64,000 nucleotides of DNA, from the NCBI RefSeq assembly GCF_021233055.1, contig NZ_CP089541.1, forward strand, positions 1 through 64,000, given 5' to 3'. This DNA comes from Spirosoma oryzicola (GTDB lineage Bacteria; Bacteroidota; Bacteroidia; Cytophagales; Spirosomataceae). This document shows positions 53,234-61,014 of the stretch, one piece after another (positions within the stretch are counted from its first letter, which is position 1; each line of letters starts with the position of its first letter). A model generated the notes under the pieces. The model was given only the letters and a program-made list of their open reading frames with translations. It ran no database searches and had not been told where the DNA came from. Made by a program: the position numbers and the translations under genes.

Positions 53234-54294
53234 TGGACCAACAGCAACCCTTGTTAAGCACCAAGGCATTGACAATCGGCTACTCAAGGAGTCGGCAGGT
53301 CAGTCGAACGGTGGCCAAATCGCTGGATGTGAGTTTGTGGCCTGGTCAGTTGGTTTGTCTGCTGGGGCCGAACGGCGCGGGGAAGTCAACGCTGATGCGA
53401 ACGCTGGCCGGTTTGCAGGACCCACTGGGAGGGCAGATTTTTGTTACGGGTCAGGAGTTAGCTCAATTAAGTCCCACAGCCTTGGCGCAGAAGCTGAGTT
53501 TGGTGCTGGCGGAGCGAGTCGATACCGGAAATCTGCTGGTTCGCGAATTGGTAGCGTTGGGCCGTACTCCGCATACGGGCTGGTTTGGAAACCTGACTGC
53601 ATCCGATCACGAACAGGTACAAAACGCTCTGGAAATGACGGAGACGCTTGGGTTTGCTCATCGTCGTTTGCATGAGCTAAGCGATGGCGAACGGCAGAAG
53701 GTAATGCTCGCCCGTGCGCTGGCGCAGGATACCGACCTGATCCTACTGGACGAACCGACCGCTCACCTTGATTTACCGAATCGGGTGGAGATGATGCGGC
53801 TGCTACACCGATTGTCCCGCCAAACGCAGAAAGCGATTTTACTGTCAACGCACGAGCTGGATTTAGCCCTGCAAACGGCGGATAAACTCTGGCTGCTGGA
53901 TGCAAAAGGCCATTTGGCTGTGGGTGCTCCGGAAGATTTGGTGCTGACGGGCGCTTTCGAAATTACGTTCGCAAAAGAAGGTTTTTCCTTTGACCGAAAC
54001 ACCGGGACATTCACGATGCATGCCGACGAAATAGGTCCGACACTACATCTCACTGGTGACGAAAACCTGCTTTTCTGGACTCGTCGGGCGCTTTATCGGG
54101 AAGGCTTCATCGTTGGGCCATCAAACGAAGCGACTTGTACAATTACCGCTTCCAATCAGAGCGGTAGGGCTACGTGGCAGTACACCATGAACGGTCATGA
54201 TAGCGTCTTTTTCTCAATTACCGATCTATTGGCATCACTGCAAGAGCTGAAAAACAACTCGGTTCTTACGACAAAATCTGTTTTAAAACAGTAA
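53233..54294 (+). CDS. btuD: corrinoid ABC transporter ATPase with C-terminal extension
   Basis: The ABC domain (about 1-258) has Walker A GPNGAGKSTLMRTLAG, signature LSDGERQKVMLARAL and Walker B LILLDEPTAHLDLPNR, with the H-loop in LLSTHELDLALQ. It drives the importer formed with the two upstream proteins. About 95 residues follow (259-353), with LHLTGDENLLFWTRRALYRE, and no known domain is recognised there; E. coli BtuD ends near 249. The gene overlaps btuC by 1 bp and is 6 bp before the adenosyltransferase gene. Confidence 0.9.
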   Translation: MDQQQPLLSTKALTIGYSRSRQVSRTVAKSLDVSLWPGQLVCLLGPNGAGKSTLMRTLAGLQDPLGGQIFVTGQELAQLSPTALAQKLSLVLAERVDTGNLLVRELVALGRTPHTGWFGNLTASDHEQVQNALEMTETLGFAHRRLHELSDGERQKVMLARALAQDTDLILLDEPTAHLDLPNRVEMMRLLHRLSRQTQKAILLSTHELDLALQTADKLWLLDAKGHLAVGAPEDLVLTGAFEITFAKEGFSFDRNTGTFTMHADEIGPTLHLTGDENLLFWTRRALYREGFIVGPSNEATCTITASNQSGRATWQYTMNGHDSVFFSITDLLASLQELKNNSVLTTKSVLKQ

Positions 54295-54300
54295 AATCTT

Positions 54301-54879
54301 ATGAAAATATACACCACAAAAGGCGACAAAGGTACCACGGGGTTGTTTGGGGGGAGCCGGGTCGATAAAGATAACGTTCGTATTGAATGCATCGGAACGC
54401 TGGACGAAGCCAACTCAACAATCGGATTATTGCGCGTGAAGCTGGGTGTTGATCATCCGTGGCAGCCAAACCTGCACAAGATCCAGAAAGATTTGATGGA
54501 TATGATGTCGCACCTGGCCCGGCCTTCCGACGCTAAAAAAGAAAATAAAAACCCGATGCCGGAAGATGGTGCTTCTTTCTGCGAGCAATGGATTGATGCA
54601 CTGGAAGCTGCCATGTCGTCGCCATCGGATTATTTCCTATTGCCGGGAGGTAACGAAATATCCGCACTGTGTCACGTCGCGCGTACGCAGATCCGGCGGG
54701 GTGAACGGCGATTAGTCTCGCTGCGTAAAACCGATGAAGTGAATCCAGCCATTCCGGCTTACGTTAACCGACTTTCGGATCTATTTTTTACCCTGGCGCG
54801 GGCCGAAATGGACAAAGCTGGTGTAGCTGAAGAGAAATGGCAGCTTTTTTTGTACAAGCGCTTCAAGTCAGAAGTATAA
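54301..54879 (+). CDS. PduO-type cob(I)alamin adenosyltransferase
   Basis: The 192-residue protein starts with the PduO/MMAB motif KIYTTKGDKGTTGLFGGSRV and has CIGTLDEANSTIGLLR, then RRGERRLVSL and NRLSDLFFTLAR. It transfers the adenosyl group of ATP to the reduced cobalt to form adenosylcobalamin or cobinamide. The position directly after the uptake genes fits processing of imported corrinoid. A 166-bp gap with a long inverted repeat separates it from cobU. Confidence 0.92.
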   Translation: MKIYTTKGDKGTTGLFGGSRVDKDNVRIECIGTLDEANSTIGLLRVKLGVDHPWQPNLHKIQKDLMDMMSHLARPSDAKKENKNPMPEDGASFCEQWIDALEAAMSSPSDYFLLPGGNEISALCHVARTQIRRGERRLVSLRKTDEVNPAIPAYVNRLSDLFFTLARAEMDKAGVAEEKWQLFLYKRFKSEV

Positions 54880-54889
54880 ATTATTCTTC

Positions 54890-55025
54890 GACAGGATTTA
54901 CAAGATTGACATGATTTCTTTTTGACAAGTCATCTCACAGATCATTAATAATCAGTTATTTTCTGACAGGATTTACGGGATTAATATTAAGAAAGGAAAA
55001 TCATGTCAATCTTGTAAATCCTGTC
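54890..55025. repeat. 136-bp extragenic inverted repeat with an internal direct copy
   Basis: Two perfect 28-bp arms (54890-54917 and 54998-55025) begin with GACAGGATTTACAAGATTGA in inverted orientation. A third partial copy, GACAGGATTTACGGGATTA, lies in direct orientation at 54965-54983. The repeat can fold into a long stem in the RNA between the adenosyltransferase gene and cobU. Related short words recur in intergenic regions of Cytophagales genomes, as far as I recall; this was not checked. Confidence 0.8.
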
Positions 55026-55044
55026 AAAAAAAGCACTCAATACT

Positions 55045-55557
55045 ATGATCATTTACATATCGGGTGGAGCACGGAGCGGCAAAAGTCGGTATGCGCAGGA
55101 GCGTGCCCGCCAACTCAGCGATTCGCCGGTTTATGTGGCTACAGCCCACATCTGGGATGATGAATTTGGTCGGCGGGTAGAGCGGCACCGAAACGAACGA
55201 GGTCCTGAATGGACCACGTTTGAATCCGAACGCGATCTAAACAACCTGCCGCTGGAAAATCAGGTAGTAGTCATTGATTGCGTTACGCTTTGGCTCACCA
55301 ATCTGTTTATGGCGTTTGACAATGATATAGAGCAAACGCTTAACGCGTTCAAGGCTGAAATTGATTCGCTACGTCAATTGTCAGGAACGCTTCTTATTAT
55401 TTCAAATGAGATTGGTATGGGGCTACACGCGGATACCGAGCTTGGTCGAAAATTTACCGACTTGCAGGGTTGGGCCAATCAATACGTAGCAACGCACGCT
55501 GACGAAGCAATTTTCATGGTGTCGGGTTTGCCGCTATACTTGAAAAAGAATTTTTAA
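55045..55557 (+). CDS. cobU: adenosylcobinamide kinase/guanylyltransferase
   Basis: The 170-residue protein has the CobU P-loop GGARSGKSRYAQERA, the ATAHIWDDEFGRRVERHRNER segment with the guanylylated histidine region, VVIDCVTLWLTNL and EIGMGLHADTELGRKFTD. It phosphorylates and then guanylylates adenosylcobinamide to give the activated intermediate for nucleotide-loop assembly. It is the last gene of the riboswitch-led unit and is followed by an intrinsic terminator at 55675. Length is normal. Confidence 0.93.
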   Translation: MIIYISGGARSGKSRYAQERARQLSDSPVYVATAHIWDDEFGRRVERHRNERGPEWTTFESERDLNNLPLENQVVVIDCVTLWLTNLFMAFDNDIEQTLNAFKAEIDSLRQLSGTLLIISNEIGMGLHADTELGRKFTDLQGWANQYVATHADEAIFMVSGLPLYLKKNF

Positions 55558-55674
55558 AAAAACGTAAAAGTCGAAAACAATAGCTCGTTGGACAAAGTTA
55601 TGTATTTGTAATTCGCTCTAAGCAGAGTAAAAAAACGGAAACGTGACAGTATTTCTGCACACAGAGTGAAATCA

Positions 55675-55711
55675 AAAGCCAGGTGACTATTCGTCGTCTG
55701 GCTTTCTTTTT
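55675..55711 (+). terminator. intrinsic terminator after cobU
   Basis: AAAGCCAG at 55675-55682 pairs with CTGGCTTT at 55698-55705 around a 15-base loop, and a T run (55707-55711) follows. It lies just before the convergent nitroreductase stop codon. Confidence 0.7.
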
Positions 55712-55715
55712 GGCC

Positions 55716-56309
55716 TTAACTTTCTATCCAGGTCAGCTTTTCGGCAATTGGTTTACGAGCCGCTGGTTTATCCTTCGCCTGATGGTAACCCATGTAAAAA
55801 AAACCAAGGCACTTTTGGTTAGGTGTTAGGTTTAAAAAGGCTTCCAGAGCAGCCAGATTGCTGGGCGAACTCCAGTAAGCGCCAACGCCCAACGCTGTTG
55901 CCGTAAGCCACATGTTTTCGACGGCGCAAGATACAGCCGCCACCTCTTCCCACTCCGGCACCTTATCAGGGTGTACTTCCATCACGATAGCAAGAACGCA
56001 GGATGACTTTAACACCTTGTTCCGTGTCCCTTCGTATTTTGCTTCCGAGAACGATTCAGGAGTCGCATTAGACCGATACGTCTCGCTCATAAAATCGGCG
56101 AGTTTGGTTAATCCGTCGCCCCGAAAAATGGTAAACCGCCACGGCTGGGTCAGTCGATGCGTGGGTGCGTAGTTCGCGTTTTCGAGAATGGTTTCGATAA
56201 CGTCACGCGGAACTTCTTTGTCGATGTAGTCGGGCGGAAAAATGCTGCGACGGCTACGAATAATTTGGTTGATCGTGTCGATTGATTGGGACATGTTGTA
56301 CGTACTCAT
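55716..56309 (-). CDS. nitroreductase-family flavoprotein
   Basis: The 197-residue protein has the nitroreductase fold: IIRSRRSIFPPDY with the FMN-binding arginines, then NYAPTHRLTQPWRFTIF, AVSCAVENMWLTATALGVGAYWSS and LGFFYMGY. Members use FMN and NAD(P)H. BluB, which makes the lower ligand of B12, is a distant relative, but this sequence follows the YdjA-type pattern and lacks the longer BluB layout, so BluB is not supported. It is the last gene of the minus-strand cobalamin group, 13 bp after the AAA ATPase gene. A second ATG (56294) is possible. Confidence 0.82.
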   Translation of the reverse strand: MSTYNMSQSIDTINQIIRSRRSIFPPDYIDKEVPRDVIETILENANYAPTHRLTQPWRFTIFRGDGLTKLADFMSETYRSNATPESFSEAKYEGTRNKVLKSSCVLAIVMEVHPDKVPEWEEVAAVSCAVENMWLTATALGVGAYWSSPSNLAALEAFLNLTPNQKCLGFFYMGYHQAKDKPAARKPIAEKLTWIES

Positions 56310-56322
56310 TTAAATAGGCTTA

Positions 56323-56910
56323 TCAATTTAACTTGGTGGACGAATTACGAGTTCCTGTCGACATAGGAACGTACTGGCTTACGGTAGACAAAACGAAATC
56401 GACTCGGTCCGCTGCGGAACTCCGGGGTAGTTCAATCAACGTAAAGTTCAGCTGCTGATAGGTTTCCACTATAGCGTCATGCAAAGCGCAGGATTCGGCG
56501 AAGGTCTGCCAGCGTTCTGCATCATTGACGTAAATTGCTTCCCAGGGGGGAGCGACGAACACCGTGGGTTGGTACGGATACTGCTGAACTGCCTGCTGAA
56601 ACAAGGCATCGACTGGTACATCGCCCACTCGTAAATACGCAATGATGTCGGGAATAGCCCGGTCAAAAAACAGTGCCTGATCCTGACCGAATGTGCTTGC
56701 CCGCTTATGATCGGCAATCATACCCTTCAGGGCCAATCGGGCAAAACAATCTAGGTCGACCCAGGGTAGGCACTGACTTCCGCTCGCGACTTCCTGCTGA
56801 ATCAACTGCCGGGATATTTCGTCAAAACAATGAAAACCAGCAGCCCGCAAGGCTTCGATCAATGTACTTTTACCGGCACCCGGTCCACCCGTAATGATAA
56901 ACTTAGACAT
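56323..56910 (-). CDS. AAA_28-type P-loop ATPase
   Basis: The 195-residue protein has a Walker A motif GGPGAGKSTL (residues 8-17), the CFDEISRQLI segment characteristic of the AAA_28 family, ALFFDRAIPDI as a Walker-B-like region and a final ELPRSSAADRV with an arginine. These small kinases or ATPases have no established reaction; some are thought to be nucleoside or cofactor kinases. Its ATG overlaps the cbiB stop region by 8 bp, which ties it to cobalamin synthesis. The function is unknown. Confidence 0.78.
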   Translation of the reverse strand: MSKFIITGGPGAGKSTLIEALRAAGFHCFDEISRQLIQQEVASGSQCLPWVDLDCFARLALKGMIADHKRASTFGQDQALFFDRAIPDIIAYLRVGDVPVDALFQQAVQQYPYQPTVFVAPPWEAIYVNDAERWQTFAESCALHDAIVETYQQLNFTLIELPRSSAADRVDFVLSTVSQYVPMSTGTRNSSTKLN

Positions 56911-57850
56911 ATTTGTTACTCACGAAATGGACGACAATCACCAAGATGACCATGAGCAAGCAGGTGAAGTGATTGATTCGGCTGGTGCGCTTGATATCAG
57001 TTGGCTCGATCAATCGCTCCTGTTCGCCGATATACGGTTTGTTCACTAAAACGCCGTGGTATACATTCGGACCCCCAAATCGGCAGTTGAGAATACCCGC
57101 TAAAGCCGCTTCGGGATAACCGGCGTTTGGGCTCTTATGTAGACTACCATAGTGGATAGAAAATCGAAGTCCGCGCCGGTTTCCACTGACTAAGCCCATC
57201 AGCAAAGCGGTCAATCGGGCCGGAATAAAGTTGGCAACGTCGTCCAGCCGGGCGGCAAACTTACCGAATTGCTCGTAACGGTCGCTACGGTAGCCGATCA
57301 TCGAATCCAGCGTATTGATCATTTTGTACGTCATCATGCCCGGAATACCCGCTAGCCCGTAGAAGAAGAGAGGAGCGATAACACCGTCACTCAGGTTTTC
57401 GGACATGGTTTCGAGCACGGCAATCCGTATTTGCTGGGCGCTTAACCGTGACGTGTCTCGCCCAACGATCCGCGAAACCTGCCGACGCCCCGCTTCAATC
57501 CCATCCCGTTCCAGTACCCGAAAGACGGCTCTACCTTCGGTAATCAGGTTGTTGTTCGCCAGGCCGTACCAGACAAAAAGCCCATTGACGAGCACAAATA
57601 GGACGGGGTGAATAATTAGCAACAGTTGATTCAGTCCGTAGAAAAACAGGTAGACCAGAACGCATAATGTGATGGTTAGCGCAGCGCCTTTTTCAAATCG
57701 GAAGGGGCCCCGGTTGAGTCGACGTTCACAAAAGGCAATGGTCGAGCCAAACAGTCGGATCGGGTGGGGCCAGTTGTCGGGGTCGCCGATCAGCAAATCC
57801 AGTACGTAGCCGATGAGGAGCGGCAGTATGACCAATACTAGTTTTTCCAT
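56903..57850 (-). CDS. cbiB: adenosylcobinamide-phosphate synthase
   Basis: The 315-residue membrane protein matches CbiB/CobD: LIGYVLDLLIGDPDNWPHPIRL, MSENLSDGVIAPLFFY and SPNAGYPEAALAGIL. It joins aminopropanol phosphate to adenosylcobyric acid in the inner membrane. Four or five helices are visible. The gene overlaps the upstream PLP enzyme gene by 13 bp and the AAA ATPase gene by 8 bp, so all three are one translation unit. Confidence 0.93.
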   Translation of the reverse strand: MEKLVLVILPLLIGYVLDLLIGDPDNWPHPIRLFGSTIAFCERRLNRGPFRFEKGAALTITLCVLVYLFFYGLNQLLLIIHPVLFVLVNGLFVWYGLANNNLITEGRAVFRVLERDGIEAGRRQVSRIVGRDTSRLSAQQIRIAVLETMSENLSDGVIAPLFFYGLAGIPGMMTYKMINTLDSMIGYRSDRYEQFGKFAARLDDVANFIPARLTALLMGLVSGNRRGLRFSIHYGSLHKSPNAGYPEAALAGILNCRFGGPNVYHGVLVNKPYIGEQERLIEPTDIKRTSRINHFTCLLMVILVIVVHFVSNKYV

Positions 57851-58851
57851 TCGGACAGGGCGTTGATCAGCAGGGCGTTTTTATCAGGAGAGAGGGTGCA
57901 GACTCGAAAATGACCCGCTCCCAAACCCCGAAAATTACTAGCGTCTCGAATAAGCAGACCGTACTTTTCGAGCAAGAAAGCTTTTAACTGGGCTGCTGTT
58001 CCCTTGCTTGTTTCCACCAGAAAAAAATGCGTAGCGCTGTCAAATACGTGGAGCTGATCATTCTGACGCAATTGCTGAACGAAATGGGCTTTGTCAGCCA
58101 GGAGTTGATCCAAAGGCAATTGACACTGCTCGAACTGTTCAAAAATAAATCGCCCCGCAGCCAGTGCCATCGCGTTGACCGTCCAGGGCTGTTTACAAGC
58201 TTTGAGCTGATCTATACGTTCCGGCTTACCAGCAACGTAACCCAGTCGAAGACCCGGAATCGCGTAGGCTTTTGTCAATGACCGCATGACGAGCAGGTTA
58301 TCAAACTGGTCGAGTAACCCAATTGCGGTATCAAGCTCACGGGTGAATTCGATGAACGCTTCATCGATCACAAAAAGGGTCTGCGGATTTTTTCCCATCC
58401 AGTCGGTCAGTTGCCTAAAAATGGCTCCCGTTGGGTTGTTGGGCGTACAGATAAAGACTAAATCGCTCGTCAATGCCGGCAGATCGGAAAGTGTATTCCA
58501 GTCGAGGAAGGTCAGCCTGTGCTGAAACATCCGGCAGGCATCTTCGTACTCGGCGAAGGCGGGCGCTACAATCGTGGTCGTCTGACCGGCAAATGCCTGA
58601 GCAATCAAATAGATGCTTTCGGTGGTACCACTGTTGATGAGTACTTGCTTTGGCGTCACCTGGTGGTGTTCGGCGACCTGATTAGCCAGACTCTCGGCCA
58701 GTACTTCCGGATATCGGTTGATGGTTGCCCATTGACTGAACAGGTATTCTTTAAGACCTTTAGGCTCACCGCCATACCACACATTGGTACTAAAGTCGGC
58801 TGTAATCGTGCGCGAATAGCGGTAGCTATCGTCGCCATGTCCGTGCAGCAT
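57838..58851 (-). CDS. cobD: threonine-phosphate decarboxylase-like PLP enzyme
   Basis: The 337-residue fold-type I aminotransferase starts MLHGHGDDSYRY, as CobD/CobC proteins do, and has ISSGTTESIY-like INSGTTESIY, FICTPNNPTG, VIDEAFIEF and the PLP lysine K194 in SLTKAYAIPGLRLGY. The enzyme makes (R)-1-amino-2-propanol phosphate for CbiB, the overlapping next gene. Histidinol-phosphate aminotransferase has a similar sequence, but the context favours CobD. The start lies 3 bp after the VapC stop codon. Confidence 0.88.
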   Translation of the reverse strand: MLHGHGDDSYRYSRTITADFSTNVWYGGEPKGLKEYLFSQWATINRYPEVLAESLANQVAEHHQVTPKQVLINSGTTESIYLIAQAFAGQTTTIVAPAFAEYEDACRMFQHRLTFLDWNTLSDLPALTSDLVFICTPNNPTGAIFRQLTDWMGKNPQTLFVIDEAFIEFTRELDTAIGLLDQFDNLLVMRSLTKAYAIPGLRLGYVAGKPERIDQLKACKQPWTVNAMALAAGRFIFEQFEQCQLPLDQLLADKAHFVQQLRQNDQLHVFDSATHFFLVETSKGTAAQLKAFLLEKYGLLIRDASNFRGLGAGHFRVCTLSPDKNALLINALSEWKN

Positions 58852-58854
58852 AAA

Positions 58855-59250
58855 CTAAGCTTCAAGTAGCCGAATTTGGGGAACGTATTCCCGAAACTGT
58901 TCGTCGGCGGATATGATAGTTAAATTTTCTTCCAGAGCAGAGGCTATCAGGAGTCGATCGAAAGGGTCGCGGTGATTAGCGAATAAGGGAATGGATTCGT
59001 AAGCCGCAATGTGCGTGTTACGGAGTGGCATTAACTGAAAACCATCGCGATAAAGCTGGCTAATCAAAGCTTCTACAGGCAAAGAGAGTTCAGGTAACTT
59101 ATTAATTCTCTGCTTGATCGCAATTTCAAATAAGCTTATCTGACTAACCCAAATTGTGTTTGTCTGTAAAATGTTTTGAACAATCGGCTTTAACTTTTCC
59201 GGGCTGACAATTGCCCATATAAAAACCTGTGTATCGGCTAAATAATCCAT
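58855..59250 (-). CDS. vapC: PIN-domain toxin, VapC-like
   Basis: The 131-residue protein has PIN-domain features: ADTQVFIW near the start, LFEIAIK with the conserved glutamate, HRDPFDRLLIASA with the aspartates, and IISADEQF near the end. VapC toxins are Mg-dependent RNases that cut tRNA or rRNA. The antitoxin gene is directly upstream with a 1-bp overlap (TAATG). All four acidic positions expected for catalysis appear to be present. The pair sits inside the cobalamin operon. Confidence 0.88.
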   Translation of the reverse strand: MDYLADTQVFIWAIVSPEKLKPIVQNILQTNTIWVSQISLFEIAIKQRINKLPELSLPVEALISQLYRDGFQLMPLRNTHIAAYESIPLFANHRDPFDRLLIASALEENLTIISADEQFREYVPQIRLLEA

Positions 59251-59474
59251 TACATGTAATCACTCAGGTCGTCGAGCGGGTCATTGAAATTATCGGGGAT
59301 ACTATACTGGCCGGCTAAACTACCCAATTTCACTCCTTTATGGTCACCACTCGTCTTTTGCCATTCCTGCTCTTCCATGAATAGGACCACTACTTTTGAC
59401 TTTTTCATTGTAGGTGGTAATTCGGTCAAGGTAAGATTACCGTTTTCGTAGATTCCTTCGATGGCTTTGTACAT
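59250..59474 (-). CDS. antitoxin of the VapBC pair
   Basis: The 74-residue protein starts MYKAIEGIYENGNLTLTELP, the typical beginning of AF2212/DUF2281-like antitoxins, which form a small beta fold for DNA binding, with a C-terminal acidic tail (DPLDDLSDYM) to bind the toxin. It overlaps vapC by 1 bp. Such antitoxins usually repress their own operon. The upstream gap to cobQ on the same strand is 60 bp. Confidence 0.85.
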   Translation of the reverse strand: MYKAIEGIYENGNLTLTELPPTMKKSKVVVLFMEEQEWQKTSGDHKGVKLGSLAGQYSIPDNFNDPLDDLSDYM

Positions 59475-59534
59475 AACAGTTCATTTATAAGTGTACAATA
59501 ATCAAAGATAACCTTTTTTGCAACGTGTTCGGAT

Positions 59535-61007
59535 TCATACGTGAAGAGTCGCGTACACCTGGTCCATATCGACGTTCGCCCGAATCACATCCGCCAGCCG
59601 GTCATATTGCTGGTCTTTAAATTTCTGAAAATCGAACGGGGATTCTGATTGTTGCGTCGAATAGTCGGTCAGTAGATCGTTTATAACAACGTCGTTATCC
59701 AAAATGCCATGCAGATACGTACCCCAACAGCGATGGCTGTGCCGGTAGCCGTCCGCCAATCCATTGTCCAGGTACGCTACCGGATTGGATGTACCAAGCA
59801 CCGTTGTCTCGCCCATGTGTATTTCATACCCTACGCAACGAGCCGTTTGCTGCTGGTAGGTGAACTGGCGTTGCTGCGTCGTTTTTGTATGTTGCAAAAC
59901 GGTTCGAACGGGCAGTAGGCCTAAGCCGGGAATAGACTCAATAGCACTTTCCAAATGATCAGGGTCGTCAATACGTTCGCCCATCATCTGATAGCCACCA
60001 CATATCCCAATCACCGTTTTGCCGTCTTTGTGGGCCGACACAATGGCGGAGGCTACGCCGTTATTTTTCAGCGTTAACAAATCCTCAATGGTGTTTTTAC
60101 TACCCGGTAAGATAACAATATCGGCTTTGCGGAGTTCGTCGGGTTGGTTTGAATAAAACAGGTTGACGCGTGGATCGCGTTCCAATCGGTCGAAGTCTGT
60201 AAAATTGGATAAGCGTTTCAACAAAACGACCGCTACGTTTACTTTTCCGGCTACCGTAGATCGAAATTTCTGTTCCAATGAAACTGAATCTTCCTGCTCG
60301 ATAAAAATATCCCGAAAGTAAGGTAATACGCCCACGACTGGAACACCGGTCAGTTCTTCCAGCATCCGGCGTCCGTCTTCAAACAAGCGAGCATCTCCCC
60401 GAAATTTGTTGACAATAATACCCTTGATAAGTGAACGTTCCTCTGGCGTCAGCAGAGCGATGGTGCCGTAAACACTGCCGAATAATCCGCCCCGGTCGAT
60501 GTCGCCAATCAGGTACGTTGCCGCGCCCGCGTGCTGCGCCATACGCAGGTTGGTAATGTCGCGGTGTTTTAAATTTAACTCCGAAATACTACCCGCTCCC
60601 TCCATCACCACGGGCGAATACTGGTTGCTCAATCGGTCAAACGCCTGCTTAACAGCGGTAAAGAGTTCAGCCCGGTTGTTTCCCATGAAATAATCGTAAG
60701 CGGACTGATTGCCAATGGGCTTGCCATTGAGGATGACCTGCGAACTATTGTCGTTTGTTGGCTTCAATAATACCGGATTCATATCGGTATGACAGGCAAT
60801 GCCAGCCGCTTCGGCCTGAACCGCCTGCGCCCGACCAATTTCGAGGCCATCGGGGGTTGCGTAGCTGTTCAGCGACATATTCTGGGCTTTGAACGGGGCA
60901 GGCTGATAGCCGTCCTGTTTGAAAATGCGGCAGAACCCCGCCGTGATAACGCTTTTGCCAACGTCGGACGCCGTACCGACAAACATAATAGGACGAAGCT
61001 TACGCAT
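59535..61007 (-). CDS. cobQ: cobyric acid synthase
   Basis: The 490-residue enzyme has the N-terminal ATP-binding domain (MFVGTASDVGKSVITAGF, then FKAQNMSLNSYATPDG) and a C-terminal class I glutamine amidotransferase domain with the nucleophile Cys in GICGGYQMMGE and the HSHRCWGTYLHGI His region. It amidates positions b, d, e and g of the corrin ring of adenosylcobyrinic acid diamide. It begins 7 bp after the chelatase stop on the same strand. Confidence 0.95.
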   Translation of the reverse strand: MRKLRPIMFVGTASDVGKSVITAGFCRIFKQDGYQPAPFKAQNMSLNSYATPDGLEIGRAQAVQAEAAGIACHTDMNPVLLKPTNDNSSQVILNGKPIGNQSAYDYFMGNNRAELFTAVKQAFDRLSNQYSPVVMEGAGSISELNLKHRDITNLRMAQHAGAATYLIGDIDRGGLFGSVYGTIALLTPEERSLIKGIIVNKFRGDARLFEDGRRMLEELTGVPVVGVLPYFRDIFIEQEDSVSLEQKFRSTVAGKVNVAVVLLKRLSNFTDFDRLERDPRVNLFYSNQPDELRKADIVILPGSKNTIEDLLTLKNNGVASAIVSAHKDGKTVIGICGGYQMMGERIDDPDHLESAIESIPGLGLLPVRTVLQHTKTTQQRQFTYQQQTARCVGYEIHMGETTVLGTSNPVAYLDNGLADGYRHSHRCWGTYLHGILDNDVVINDLLTDYSTQQSESPFDFQKFKDQQYDRLADVIRANVDMDQVYATLHV

Positions 61008-61014
61008 TAGTTTC

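Noticed and set aside
55716..56309. BluB (dimethylbenzimidazole synthase) for the nitroreductase
   Set aside because: The motifs follow the YdjA-type group and the length is short; only the neighbourhood would favour BluB.
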